A stretch of DNA of 59,308 bases from JBFWRI01 sp050248995 (GCA_050248995.1 JBFWRI010000010.1:1-59308); one strand, 5' to 3'; shown: positions 40,802-50,327, counted from the stretch's first letter. The notes: generated by a model not told the origin, from the letters alone. Numbers and translations: made by a program.

Positions 40802-42193
40802 TTAATTGGGCCCTAGCATATTGTCAGGCACGACAATCCTGTCGAACTCATCTTCGGTCAGATAACCCAGCTTCAGGCACGCAGCACGCAGTGTCGTACC
40901 TTCCTTGTGCGCTTTCTTGGCGATTTCAGCAGCTTTGTCATAGCCGATATGCGGGTTCAGTGCTGTCACAAGCATCAGTGATTCATTCAGTAGCTTCTGG
41001 ATGCGGTCTTCATTCGCCGTGATGCCGCTGATGCAGTTGTCGGTGATGCTGGTGACGGCATCAGCCAGCAGCTTCGTTGATTGCAGGAAGTTATAGATAA
41101 TTACCGGCTTGAATACGTTCAGTTCCAAATGGCCGGTGGCGCCGCCAATGGTAACAGCAACGTGGTTGCCCATTACCTGCGCAGCGACCATCGTCATGGC
41201 TTCCGATTGTGTTGGATTAACCTTGCCCGGCATAATGCTGCTGCCCGGCTCGTTTTCCGGCAGGGCGATTTCGCCAAGGCCACAGCGCGGACCACTGCCC
41301 AGCAGGCGCAGGTCGTTGGCTATCTTCATAAGCGCAGCCGCCAGCGCATTCAGTACGCCGTGCGCTTCGACCAGGGCATCGTGTGTGGCTAGGGCCTCGA
41401 ACTTGTTGGGAGCCGTTACAAATGGCAATTTGGTGGCAACGGCAACACGCTTGGCGAATTCTTCGGCGAAACCTCTTTTGGCGTTCAGACCGGTGCCCAC
41501 CGCGGTGCCACCCTGCGCCAGCTCCAGCAGGCGGGGCATTTTCTGTTCAACGTTGGTAATCGCGTAGGCGATTTGTTGCGTATAACCACCGAATTCCTGG
41601 CCCAGTGTTACCGGCGTGGCATCCTGCAGGTGCGTGCGGCCGATTTTGGCGATGCCTTTGAACTCTGCCGACTTCTTTATCAAGGCAGCGTACATCTTCT
41701 TTAGTGCGGGCAGCAGTTCGTTGTGCCATTCGAGCGCTGCAGCAATATGCATGGCGGTTGGAAAACTGTCGTTTGATGATTGGCCCATGTTCACATGGTC
41801 GTTCGGGTGTACCGGCGTTTTGGTGCCCATCACGCCACCCAGGATTTCAATCGCGCGGTTCGAAATCACTTCATTGGCATTCATGTTGGTCTGTGTACCG
41901 CTGCCCGTTTGCCAGACAACCAGCGGGAAGTGTTCGGTCAGCTTACCATCGGCAACCTCGGTGGCGGCTTTCACGATGGCGTCGCCGATTTTCTTATCAA
42001 GCACGCCTAGCGACATGTTGGCCTCGGCCGCTGCGCGTTTCTGCACGCCCAAGGCTCGCACCAGTGCCGGCGGCATGCGCTCGCCGCCGATCTTGAAGTT
42101 GCCAAGCGAGCGCTGTGTTTGTGCGCCCCAATAGCGATCGGCCGCAACATCGAGTGGGCCGAAGGAGTCAGTTTCAGTGCGGATAGCAACCAT
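40802..42193 (-). CDS. fumC: Class II fumarate hydratase
   Basis: FumC hydrates fumarate to L-malate in the TCA cycle. From ATG 42193 (MVAIRTETDSFGPLDVAADR) it has 463 residues, the usual length. The superfamily signature GSSIMPGKVNPTQSEA is intact, as are the active-site regions TGSGTQTNMNANEVISNRA and KIGRTHLQDATPVTLGQE. A longer frame to 42313 overlaps the divergent HAD gene and is not used. Confidence 0.98.
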   Translation of the reverse strand: MVAIRTETDSFGPLDVAADRYWGAQTQRSLGNFKIGGERMPPALVRALGVQKRAAAEANMSLGVLDKKIGDAIVKAATEVADGKLTEHFPLVVWQTGSGTQTNMNANEVISNRAIEILGGVMGTKTPVHPNDHVNMGQSSNDSFPTAMHIAAALEWHNELLPALKKMYAALIKKSAEFKGIAKIGRTHLQDATPVTLGQEFGGYTQQIAYAITNVEQKMPRLLELAQGGTAVGTGLNAKRGFAEEFAKRVAVATKLPFVTAPNKFEALATHDALVEAHGVLNALAAALMKIANDLRLLGSGPRCGLGEIALPENEPGSSIMPGKVNPTQSEAMTMVAAQVMGNHVAVTIGGATGHLELNVFKPVIIYNFLQSTKLLADAVTSITDNCISGITANEDRIQKLLNESLMLVTALNPHIGYDKAAEIAKKAHKEGTTLRAACLKLGYLTEDEFDRIVVPDNMLGPN

Positions 42194-42275
42194 GGAAAAC
42201 CTGTTGGTCTGAAGTGATGTTGCGCGTATTCTAAACCCGGCTCGTAGAAGTGCAAAGGGCAGGAGAAGGGCATAA

Positions 42276-42983
42276 ATGGCGCAAATCGAGGCGGCGGCCT
42301 GTATTTGGGACATCGACCATACACTATATCACGCAACCAGCGTATATACGCCCAGTTTTCCAGAAGCCCTGATGATCGTGTTGCAGAAGGCCGGTGTTGA
42401 TCTGGGAGCCACCACATTGGATGACTTGCGCGCCACAATTACCGACTTGCTGCTGACGACGGGCACCAGCTATCCCCACTTTTCAAAGCTCTACAATGTG
42501 GACACGGCTTATCTTGCGTCGGAGATTCCCAAATACATGACGGCCGAATTGGTATTGGCTGACCCGGCGCTGCCGCCGCTATTCGCGGCATCGCGTCAGC
42601 GACATGTTATCAATACGCACGCCGATCCGGTCTGGACACACGATGTTCTGACACGCACGGGTCTGCGAGGTGTGTTTGCTGAAGAAAACATTGTTTATCA
42701 TGCACGGCATGGATTCGAATACAAGTCGAAGTCGGCGGCGACACACAAGGCCGCGCTCGCGCTGACGCAGTGCGACCCGCGGCATGTGGTCATGATTGAC
42801 GATATGGAGAAGAACCTGCGCATTCCCAAGGAGATGGGAATGCGGACAGTCATGGTGGCTAGTTACAGTTCGCATGCGCCATCACATGTGGATGCTGTAG
42901 TGAACCATGCGCGCGATGTGTTCAACCTGCTTGCTTGGCCTGCAGATACATCTGGCGTAGCGCATCAATCGACGCGCCGTTAA
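42276..42983 (+). CDS. HAD-superfamily hydrolase, pyrimidine 5'-nucleotidase-like
   Basis: The 235-residue protein has HAD motif I in ACIWDIDHTLYHA (nucleophile Asp and the +2 Asp), motif II near VINTHADPVW and motif IV in HVVMIDDMEKNLRIPKEMGM. The small helical cap after motif I and the DIDHTLY pattern match the SDT1/pyrimidine 5'-nucleotidase group, so nucleotide or small phosphoester hydrolysis is likely. AGGAGAAGG precedes ATG 42276. Its 3' end overlaps the convergent ccrM by 62 bases. Confidence 0.85.
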   Translation: MAQIEAAACIWDIDHTLYHATSVYTPSFPEALMIVLQKAGVDLGATTLDDLRATITDLLLTTGTSYPHFSKLYNVDTAYLASEIPKYMTAELVLADPALPPLFAASRQRHVINTHADPVWTHDVLTRTGLRGVFAEENIVYHARHGFEYKSKSAATHKAALALTQCDPRHVVMIDDMEKNLRIPKEMGMRTVMVASYSSHAPSHVDAVVNHARDVFNLLAWPADTSGVAHQSTRR

Positions 42984-44019
42984 AGTGCCAGTAGTCCCAG
43001 CCGTTGCATGATGCGGCTTTCTGGTGTAGCGCACCCAGTTTATGGATGCTGCCACGCACGCCGTCCTCGCCAATCAGGCTGGCATCGGCCTGTACAACAG
43101 CTTTATAATTTTTCTTCGGGTTGGTAAAAACGTCACCCGCTTTGATAAGCCCAGCGGCCAGCACTTCGCCAAAGGCGACACGCGGCGCGGTGCGTTTGTT
43201 TGGTGTTGTCAGCGTGCCGGTATCGACCGGTTGCACAACATCAATGCGCGCCTGCGCGGCCGCGATGTAGTTTTCATCCTGCTCGATACCAATGAAGTGG
43301 CGGCCCAGTTTTTTGGCGGCAGCGCCGGTGGTGCCGGTGCCGAAGAACGGGTCCAGCACAACATCGCCCGGGTTGGTTGATGCCAGCAGTACGCGGTACA
43401 GCAGCGCTTCGGGCTTTTGTGTTGGGTGCAACGTGTCGCCTCTAGCGTCATTCACGCGCTCGGGGCCGCGGCACAGCGGGATTTCCCAGATGTTACCCAG
43501 TTGCTTGTCGTCGTTGAAGTTCTTCAGCGCGGCATAATTAAACGTGTACTTGGCCTTGGGCGCCATGCCGGCCCACAACAAAATCTCGGTCTGGTTCTGC
43601 AGGCGCGTGCCACGGAAATTCGGCATCGCATTCGGCTTCTGCCACACAACATCGTTCAGGATCCAGAAGCCCATCTCGGCCAGCCAGTAACCCATGCGGT
43701 AGATGTTGTGATAACTGCCGATGACCCAGATGGCGCCGTTCGGTTTCAGCACGCGCCGCGCCGCGCTCAGCCATGCCTGTGTGAACGCGTCGTATTCGTC
43801 ATTGCCCTGGAATTTGTCCCAGTCTTCATCAACGCCTTTGACGTGTGACTGGTCGGGGCGGTACAGTGTTTTTGAAAGCTGCAGGTTATACGGCGGGTCG
43901 GCAAAAATCAGGTCAACGCTGGCGGGCGGCATGCGTTCCATCACGGCCACGCAATCGCCCTGAATAATCGTGTTCAGGGGCAGCGTATTATCGTCGGGTT
44001 TGCGCTGGGTAGCCAACAT
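42922..44019 (-). CDS. ccrM: CcrM adenine DNA methyltransferase (GANTC)
   Basis: CcrM methylates adenine in GANTC late in the cell cycle and so times transcription in alphaproteobacteria. The 365-residue beta-class enzyme has the catalytic DPPYNLQLSK motif followed by the SAM-binding block DPFFGTGTTGAAAKKLGR. HPTQKPEALLYRVLL and the C-terminal CcrM-specific DNA-binding domain (GSIHKLGALHQKAASCNGWD YWHFN block) are present. No cognate nuclease is adjacent, so it is a solitary regulatory enzyme. One GANTC lies 8-12 bases before its own start codon, where autoregulation occurs in Caulobacter. Confidence 0.97.
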   Translation of the reverse strand: MLATQRKPDDNTLPLNTIIQGDCVAVMERMPPASVDLIFADPPYNLQLSKTLYRPDQSHVKGVDEDWDKFQGNDEYDAFTQAWLSAARRVLKPNGAIWVIGSYHNIYRMGYWLAEMGFWILNDVVWQKPNAMPNFRGTRLQNQTEILLWAGMAPKAKYTFNYAALKNFNDDKQLGNIWEIPLCRGPERVNDARGDTLHPTQKPEALLYRVLLASTNPGDVVLDPFFGTGTTGAAAKKLGRHFIGIEQDENYIAAAQARIDVVQPVDTGTLTTPNKRTAPRVAFGEVLAAGLIKAGDVFTNPKKNYKAVVQADASLIGEDGVRGSIHKLGALHQKAASCNGWDYWHFNGASIDALRQMYLQAKQAG

Positions 44020-44066
44020 GCAACCTTTATGAATCCCGCCGGGCCGGAAAGCAAGGAGTTAATGGC

Positions 44067-45269
44067 CTAACTCCCAACAGCGGCTTCTTTTTCCGCGATA
44101 ATCTTCTGCATCTCGGCCTGCATCAGCAGGCGCTGGGCAGCGGTTTCGCGCACCGAGTCTGATTTCAGCTGGCCGCACGCTGCCATAATATCTTCGCCAC
44201 GCGGCGTGCGGATGGGGCTGGCGTAACCAGCCGCGTTCACAATATCGCCGAAGCGATGGATGCGGTTATTGCTGCTGCGTTCAAACGGTGCGCCGGGCCA
44301 TGGGTTGAACGGGATCAGGTTGATCTTGGCCGGAATATCACCGATCAGGCGTACCAGTTCATGCGCATCGGCATCGGTATCGTTTACATCTTTTAGCATC
44401 ACGTATTCAAACGTAATGCGCCGCGCGTTTGAAAGGCCCGGGTAATTGCGGCACGCATTCATCAACTGTTCCAGCGGATACTTGCGGTTGATCGGCATGA
44501 TCTTGTCGCGGAGTTCGTCGGTAACGGCATGCAGGGAGATAGCAAGGTTCACGCCCAGCTCGGCACCGCACTTTTCAATCATCGGTACCACGCCGGATGT
44601 TGACAGTGTGATGCGACGCTTTGAAATGGCAATACCATCTTCTTCCATCACGATTTTCAGCGCCTTGGCGACATTGTCATAATTATACAGCGGTTCGCCC
44701 ATGCCCATCATCACGATGTTGGTGAACAGGCGCTCGCGACCGTTCGGCTTGTCCTCGCTGCTGGGCCATTCGTTCAGTGCGTCGCGTGTGTGCATGACCT
44801 GGGCCAGGATTTCAGCCGCCGATAAATTACGCACCAGTTTCTGCGTACCCGTGTGGCAGAACCGGCAGGTCAGCGTGCAGCCGACTTGTGATGATACGCA
44901 CAGTGCGCCGCGGTCTTCATCGGGGTCGGGAATGTGCACGCATTCCACCTGCTGTTTGTCGCTCATCCCCAGCAGCCACTTTTGCGTGCCGTCTTCCGAC
45001 TTTTGTGCACGGCTTACAGTCGGACGCAAGATGGTGAAATGTTCGGCCAGCTTTTCGCGCGTCGGCTTGTTCAGCGATGACATCACCTCAAAGTCGCGTG
45101 CGCCGTGCTGATAAATCCAGTTCCACACCTGTTTGGCACGAAACGGCTCTAGCCCCAGTTTTGTCAGTTCAGTGGTCAGCTCTTCTTTGCTCAGGCCCAA
45201 CAACTCCACGCGCCCGTCTGCCGAGGCGGTCGGCGGTGCGAAAGCGGTACTGTGGGCATTGATGGCCAT
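44067..45269 (-). CDS. rlmN: Dual-specificity rRNA/tRNA methyltransferase RlmN
   Basis: RlmN is a radical-SAM enzyme that makes 2-methyladenosine at 23S A2503 and in some tRNAs. The 400-residue protein has the iron-sulfur CxxxCxxC motif in GCTLTCRFCHTGTQ. The intermediate-forming Cys lies in EDIMAACGQLKSD near the C-terminus, and GMGEPLYNYDNVAKALKI is present. It is divergent from the penicillin-binding protein gene. Confidence 0.97.
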   Translation of the reverse strand: MAINAHSTAFAPPTASADGRVELLGLSKEELTTELTKLGLEPFRAKQVWNWIYQHGARDFEVMSSLNKPTREKLAEHFTILRPTVSRAQKSEDGTQKWLLGMSDKQQVECVHIPDPDEDRGALCVSSQVGCTLTCRFCHTGTQKLVRNLSAAEILAQVMHTRDALNEWPSSEDKPNGRERLFTNIVMMGMGEPLYNYDNVAKALKIVMEEDGIAISKRRITLSTSGVVPMIEKCGAELGVNLAISLHAVTDELRDKIMPINRKYPLEQLMNACRNYPGLSNARRITFEYVMLKDVNDTDADAHELVRLIGDIPAKINLIPFNPWPGAPFERSSNNRIHRFGDIVNAAGYASPIRTPRGEDIMAACGQLKSDSVRETAAQRLLMQAEMQKIIAEKEAAVGS

Positions 45270-45312
45270 GCCGCTCTATGCCTGAAAAGTCGACCTGAAA
45301 GCAATCCCCTGA

Positions 45313-45331
45313 TATTTCCACTTAGGAAATA
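45313..45331. promoter_or_regulatory. Palindrome in the rlmN / PBP divergent promoter region
   Basis: TATTTCC and GGAAATA flank ACTTA in a perfect 7-base inverted repeat, 43 bases upstream of rlmN and about 105 bases before the PBP start. It is a candidate operator for either gene; no binding protein is suggested. Confidence 0.4.
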
Positions 45332-45435
45332 GTGTTAGTTTTTATTCATGTGCCTTACATCTGCCATCACTTATATCTAACAACGGCGTGGCAATCCCGC
45401 GTGGGTCGGGTACAAGAAACGCGGTAAAGAAACGC

Positions 45436-47505
45436 ATGGCAAAGAAACAGTCCCCAAAGAAGAAAACCAAAACCGTTTACGGTGAATCGTCATTCAAACG
45501 CATGGCGCTGGTTGGCGGCGCATGGCTGTTCGTTGCCGTTGCGCTGTTCGTCGGTTACTGTGCGCTGACGCTGCCCGACATCGCCGATGCCGCTGCTTTT
45601 AAGAGGAAACCCAGTGTTTCGGTTGTCGATGCCGACGGTCATCTGATTGCCGAATACGGCGAACGCACAGCTAACCCCATCACCTTGAAGGATCTGCCGA
45701 AGCACACAGTCAACGCCGTAATTGCTACAGAAGACCGACGCTTTTATTCGCACTTTGGTTTTGACCCGATGGGGTTTGTGCGTGGCGCCATCGTCAACCC
45801 GATTCAGGGTCGCCGCGCCAGCGGCGGTTCGACGCTGACACAACAGCTGGCGAAAAACCTGTTCCTAACGCCCGAGCGTACAATCAAGCGCAAAGTACAG
45901 GAACTGCTTTTGGCGTTCTGGCTAGAAGCCAGCTATACGAAGGAAGAAATCCTTGAAGCTTATTTCAACCGCGTTTACTTCGGTGCGGGCGCTTATGGAA
46001 TCGAGGCTGCAGCGCATACCTACTTCGGCAAGTCTGCGCGCCGCCTGAATATCCGCGAGTCCGCACTGTTGGCTGGGTTACTGAAGGCGCCGTCGCGTTA
46101 TTCACCGAAGAACGATATCGCTGAAGCCGAAGCGCGTACCAAGATTGTGCTAGGAGCGATGAAGGACGCTGGCCTGCTGTCGGATGAAGAACAAAAAGCG
46201 CTGGATAAACTGCCGGTTATCGAGAAACACAAGCTGAATGTTTCTGCTGAGGGCCGCTACTTCGCTGACTGGGTCCTTTACCAGACCCAGGCGTTAGTAG
46301 GCGATATCGGCGCTGATGTGATCGTTCATACAACACTGCGCCGCGCCCCGCAAAAAGCAGCAGAAACCGCGATTGAAACCTATCTTGAAAAAGAAGGGCC
46401 AGGCCAGAATGTAGGCCAGGCTGCCGCCGTGCTGCTGGCGCGTGACGGCGCCGTTCTGGCCATGGTGGGCGGCAGGGATTACAGTGAAAGCCAGTTCAAC
46501 CGTGCGACGCAGGCATTGCGTCAGCCTGGCTCGGCCTTCAAGCCTTTTGTGTACCTGACGGCGTTGACAAATGGCATGACGCCCGAAACCGTGTTTGAAG
46601 ACGCTCCGCTGCGCTACGGCAAATGGAAGCCGGGAAACTATGACGGCGAGTACTATGGTGAAGTGACTCTTCGCGATGCACTGGCGTATTCGTTGAACAC
46701 TGTCGCCGTCCAAGTCATGGATGCCGTCGGCGTCGAGAAGACCCGGCGCATGGCGAGCCGCATGGGCATTACCAGTCCGATTGCTGCCGAGCTTTCAACG
46801 GCGCTTGGCAGCAGTGTTGTAACGCCGCTGGAGCTGACAAGCGCCTACGCCGTGATTGCCAATGAAGGTGCGGGCGTGGCGCCGTATGCGATTACCGAGA
46901 TCACCGACAGCAGTGGCAAGGTACTATACAAACACCGGGCGGTGCGTATGCCGCAGGTGGTTGATAGCATGGCCGTGCGCCAGCTAACGGCGATGATGGC
47001 CAATGTGGTTGATTACGGCACGGCCCGCGGGATTAGTATCGGGCGTCCGATCGCCGGGAAGACTGGCACCAGCAGCGATTACCGCGATGCTTGGTTCGTG
47101 GGTTTCACCGCACACCAGACGCTGGCCGTATGGGTGGGTAACGATGACAACAAGCCGATGAAAAAGGTGACGGGCGGCGGGTTGCCGGCGCGCATCTGGC
47201 GCGACATCATGCGCACTGCCGAAGCCGGGTACAGCGTGGACGGTCTGGCTTTGCCGACGCTGCTTGATTCACTGGGCAGTGGCACGGGCACGTTGCTGCA
47301 TATTACCGGTGATACAGAATCATCTGGTGATAACGGCGAGGATAAACGGAGCGCGGATAATGCACCTGTCCCGGTCGATGATGCGATCCCTGTTTCGACG
47401 CGGCAGGAAGAGCCGATTGTCGATAATAGCATCGACCCGGCCGAAAGCGATTTTGGTGCGCTGCTTAACCGCCTGACACCCGCCAGCGGGCCGGAGCAGC
47501 CGTGA
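45436..47505 (+). CDS. mrcA: Class A penicillin-binding protein (PBP1A type)
   Basis: This bifunctional enzyme polymerises and cross-links peptidoglycan. From ATG 45436 (MAKKQSPKKKTKTVYGE) it has 689 residues: a cytoplasmic basic tail, one membrane helix (VGGAWLFVAVALFVGYCAL) and a GT51 domain (AVIATEDRRFYSHFGFDPMG, SGGSTLTQQLAKNLFL). The transpeptidase has the Ser-x-x-Lys in QPGSAFKPF, SLN in LAYSLNTVAVQ and KTG in IAGKTGTSSDYRDAWFVGF. An in-frame GTG at 45388 would add 16 residues. Its stop overlaps the next start (GTGA). Confidence 0.93.
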   Translation: MAKKQSPKKKTKTVYGESSFKRMALVGGAWLFVAVALFVGYCALTLPDIADAAAFKRKPSVSVVDADGHLIAEYGERTANPITLKDLPKHTVNAVIATEDRRFYSHFGFDPMGFVRGAIVNPIQGRRASGGSTLTQQLAKNLFLTPERTIKRKVQELLLAFWLEASYTKEEILEAYFNRVYFGAGAYGIEAAAHTYFGKSARRLNIRESALLAGLLKAPSRYSPKNDIAEAEARTKIVLGAMKDAGLLSDEEQKALDKLPVIEKHKLNVSAEGRYFADWVLYQTQALVGDIGADVIVHTTLRRAPQKAAETAIETYLEKEGPGQNVGQAAAVLLARDGAVLAMVGGRDYSESQFNRATQALRQPGSAFKPFVYLTALTNGMTPETVFEDAPLRYGKWKPGNYDGEYYGEVTLRDALAYSLNTVAVQVMDAVGVEKTRRMASRMGITSPIAAELSTALGSSVVTPLELTSAYAVIANEGAGVAPYAITEITDSSGKVLYKHRAVRMPQVVDSMAVRQLTAMMANVVDYGTARGISIGRPIAGKTGTSSDYRDAWFVGFTAHQTLAVWVGNDDNKPMKKVTGGGLPARIWRDIMRTAEAGYSVDGLALPTLLDSLGSGTGTLLHITGDTESSGDNGEDKRSADNAPVPVDDAIPVSTRQEEPIVDNSIDPAESDFGALLNRLTPASGPEQP

Positions 47506-48032
47506 CACGCGAAGCGTCGCTGGGCACAGAAGAATTCAAGACGCCGATCGGTCGCGGGTATTTCGCCATGGGTGTCGAGTCGATCAGTAAATCTGGTAAC
47601 CTTGGTAATCTCGTGCGCAGCAGTCATGCTTTCGGCGCCAGCTTCTTTTTCACTGTCGATGCGGTTGTAAAAAAAGCGCAGATGGAAGGCGTTGATACCT
47701 CGTCTGCCGCTGCGCACATGCCGTTTTATGAATTTCCGTCGGTTGAAGCCATGCAGCTGCCGAACGACTGCACGCTGGTCGGCGTCGAGCTGACCGACGA
47801 TGCCGTTGACCTGCCGAGCTTCCGCCACCCGATGCGTGCCGCCTATGTACTGGGGCCGGAAAAGGGCAACCTGTCGCCGGCGATGATCGCACGCTGTGAT
47901 TATTGCGTTAAAATTCCGATGAAGTTCTGCATCAACGTGGGCGTTGCCGGGGCCCTTGTGATGTATGACCGCATGATCAGCCTGGGCGGATATGCCGAAC
48001 GCCCGGTACGCGTGGGTGGTCCCCGGAAATAG
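47502..48032 (+). CDS. SpoU-family RNA 2'-O-methyltransferase
   Basis: The 176-residue protein starts with GTG overlapping the PBP stop. It has the SPOUT knot motifs: ESISKSGNLGNLVRSSHAFG (motif 1 with the catalytic Arg), AAYVLGPEKGNLSPAMIARC (motif 2) and IPMKFCINVGVAGALVMYDR (motif 3). It methylates a ribose 2'-O of rRNA or tRNA; the site is not predictable from the sequence alone. Coupling to a cell-wall gene is unusual and may simply reflect compaction. Confidence 0.92.
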   Translation: MTREASLGTEEFKTPIGRGYFAMGVESISKSGNLGNLVRSSHAFGASFFFTVDAVVKKAQMEGVDTSSAAAHMPFYEFPSVEAMQLPNDCTLVGVELTDDAVDLPSFRHPMRAAYVLGPEKGNLSPAMIARCDYCVKIPMKFCINVGVAGALVMYDRMISLGGYAERPVRVGGPRK

Positions 48033-49262
48033 CTAGTTAAAAACCGTCAGCTTGTCGTATTCGGCGGCGGTCATGGCGCGGCGGATGATGCGGGCTTTGC
48101 CGTCTTCCACCATCACTTCGGCCAGCTTGTCGCGTGCGTTGTACATGCTGCTCATCGTGTTGCCATAAGCACCGGCAAAGCCGATCACAAGAACATCACC
48201 AGCGGCGATATCGGCCGGCATTTGCCGGCCTTTGGCGAAAACGTCGCCACTTTCGCACACCGGGCCGGCGATGCTGCACGATACATCGTGCGCTGTGCTG
48301 GCGCGGGCCAGCGTGATGGGATGGTAGGCATCATAAAGCGCGGGGCGGATCAAGTTATTCATGGCCGCGTCCACGATCAGGTAGCGTATGCCACCAGCTG
48401 CGGGCGCACCGCCGCTGTCTTTGACCCGGATGACAGACGTCACCAGCGATCCGGCTTCGGCGATCACAAATCGTCCGGGCTCCATCTGAATGATAACGCC
48501 ATCCTGCTGTAGGTCTTTGGTAACCTCGCGAACAGCGGCGGCGTATTCGGCCGGGCGGGCGTAACTATCGCCTTCGTATGACACACCGAAGCCGCCACCG
48601 AAGTCCAGCCGGTCGAACTGCGGCTGTGTTTTGCGTTCGGCACGGAACAGGTCGGCCATGAAGCGATAGGATTCAATCAGCTCGGCCACACCGTGGATTT
48701 GCGAGCCGATGTGGCACGAGAACCCGCGCCAGTCGAGCGAAGGATGCGCCGCGATAATCGCGCGCGCGGCTGGCAGGTCGTCAACCAGCAGGCCGAATTT
48801 ATCAGTGCGTCGGGCGACCGTATTGTGCGAATGGGTTTTAGCGGTGATCTCGGGATTGATGCGCAAGCCGATGCGGGCACGCATGCCAAGCTCACCGGCT
48901 ATGACAGCCACCATTTCCAGTTCGGGCAGGGATTCGATATTCAACTGGCCGATGCCTTCATGCAGCACGGCCCTGATTTCGTCGCGTGATTTGCCGACAC
49001 CGTTCATCAGCATGTCGCCCGCGGCAACGTCCGCCACCAGCGCGCGCTCGAATTCACCGATGGTGACAAGGCAGGCACCGATCCCGGAATCAGCCGCCAT
49101 GCGGATTATGGCTGGGTGGTCGTTGGCCTTTACCGCGTAATACAGTTTAACATTCTGGCCCTTAAAGGCGGCCGTCAGCTCGGCCGCGCGAGCGCGGATC
49201 GTCGCCGCATCGTAAACGAAGAACGGTGTCGGGAATTGTTGGGCAAGCTGAACAAAATCCAT
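48033..49262 (-). CDS. lysA: Diaminopimelate decarboxylase
   Basis: LysA decarboxylates meso-diaminopimelate to lysine, the last step of lysine synthesis. The 409-residue PLP enzyme has the cofactor Lys in KLYYAVKANDHPAI, HIGSQIHGVAELIESYRF, the Gly-rich phosphate loop LDFGGGFGVSYEGD and the second active-site Cys in GPVCESGDVFAKGR. It is convergent with the SpoU methyltransferase gene with no gap. Confidence 0.97.
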   Translation of the reverse strand: MDFVQLAQQFPTPFFVYDAATIRARAAELTAAFKGQNVKLYYAVKANDHPAIIRMAADSGIGACLVTIGEFERALVADVAAGDMLMNGVGKSRDEIRAVLHEGIGQLNIESLPELEMVAVIAGELGMRARIGLRINPEITAKTHSHNTVARRTDKFGLLVDDLPAARAIIAAHPSLDWRGFSCHIGSQIHGVAELIESYRFMADLFRAERKTQPQFDRLDFGGGFGVSYEGDSYARPAEYAAAVREVTKDLQQDGVIIQMEPGRFVIAEAGSLVTSVIRVKDSGGAPAAGGIRYLIVDAAMNNLIRPALYDAYHPITLARASTAHDVSCSIAGPVCESGDVFAKGRQMPADIAAGDVLVIGFAGAYGNTMSSMYNARDKLAEVMVEDGKARIIRRAMTAAEYDKLTVFN

Positions 49263-49320
49263 GTGTTATCGTTTGCGGACAGGCAAGGTTTTGTCAATCT
49301 TTTAGCCGTACCGTCTTGGC

Positions 49321-49848
49321 ATGCGACTTTTGATTCTTATTCTGTGTCTCATCACGGCACCAGCGCTGGCTGCGACCAATACCAAGAACCGGGTGCAGGC
49401 TCCAAAGCCTGCCGCACCTGCACCTGTTGAAACGGCTCAATACCGTGCATGGGCGGCGTTCAGTTACGACGAGTCAGGCGCACCGACTTGCTATGCGGTG
49501 GTGCGCAACGCGCAGAAAGGCCGCACGTCGTATGCCTATATCACCCACTGGCCCAGTGAAAAAAGTGAGAATGTTTTCCAGTACACGCCGGGTGTTGAAC
49601 TGAAGCTAGGCAGCACGGCGACACTGAATATCGACGGCAGCCAGTTTACGCTTTTCACGACTGACAGGGATGCATGGGCCAAGGGCAGCGAAAACGATCG
49701 CGCGATAATGGAAGCTATCCGCAAGGGCAACAAGATGTTGATTACCGCTACCACGGCCAGCGGCAAGAAATTAAGCGATACCTTCAGCCTGTCGGGCAGC
49801 GGGCTTGCCATTCAGGCTATTTCCAAGATGTGCGGCGTTCCGCTTTAG
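49321..49848 (+). CDS. IalB-like secreted protein
   Basis: The 175-residue protein has a signal peptide (MRLLILILCLITAPALAA) and a Pro/Ala-rich linker, then a domain with WAAFSYDESGAPTCYAVVRN, TYPGVELKLGS-like strands and a C-terminal Cys (ISKMCGVPL). This is the pattern of the invasion-associated locus B (IalB) family of periplasmic proteins. Despite the name, members are found in many free-living alphaproteobacteria and the role is not defined. Two Cys probably form a disulfide. Confidence 0.75.
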   Translation: MRLLILILCLITAPALAATNTKNRVQAPKPAAPAPVETAQYRAWAAFSYDESGAPTCYAVVRNAQKGRTSYAYITHWPSEKSENVFQYTPGVELKLGSTATLNIDGSQFTLFTTDRDAWAKGSENDRAIMEAIRKGNKMLITATTASGKKLSDTFSLSGSGLAIQAISKMCGVPL

Positions 49849-50327
49849 GTGTGCAGTTTCTTGTCGGCAACAATAATGCCGTCGCCATCAGCGTAGATAT
49901 AATCACCGGGCCGGATCATCTGACCAGCTATTGTTATCGGCACATCACGTTCTCCAGCGCCTTCTTTCTTGGGACGGAGCGGAAACGCAGCAAGGGCCTT
50001 TACACCTAGTGCGACAACAGAAAGTTCCGCCGTATCGCGTATAGCTCCATAAATAATAACGCCGGCCCAACCATGCTTTGCTGCTTTGGCGGCCTGGTTG
50101 CCGCCGCATAGCGCACGCTTAAGACTGCCGGCGCCATCAACAACCAGCACACGACCATTCCCCGGCTCATCGAAAGCATCAGACAGTTTAGAATTATCTT
50201 CCAGGCACTTTACTGTGCTGACAGGGCCGTGAAAAGAAAGCGTGCCGCCGAAATCGTGGAATACCGGATCAAGATAATGGACATCATCAGGGTGGGCGTC
50301 ACTGATGTCGCAAATGGCGATCTTCAC
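49845..50327 (-). CDS. rraA: RraA-family protein (RNase E regulator / aldolase fold)
   Basis: The 160-residue protein matches RraA: ISDAHPDDV near the N-terminus, VLVVDGAGSLKRALCGGNQA, WAGVIIYGAIRDTAELSVV, then GAGERDVPITIAGQMIRPGD and the final YADGDGIIV. RraA of E. coli inhibits RNase E, while relatives are 4-hydroxy-4-methyl-2-oxoglutarate aldolases; the RDVPITIAG and G..RD elements occur in both. The GTG start at 50327 lies directly after the icd stop, so it is co-transcribed with icd. Confidence 0.85.
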   Translation of the reverse strand: MKIAICDISDAHPDDVHYLDPVFHDFGGTLSFHGPVSTVKCLEDNSKLSDAFDEPGNGRVLVVDGAGSLKRALCGGNQAAKAAKHGWAGVIIYGAIRDTAELSVVALGVKALAAFPLRPKKEGAGERDVPITIAGQMIRPGDYIYADGDGIIVADKKLHT

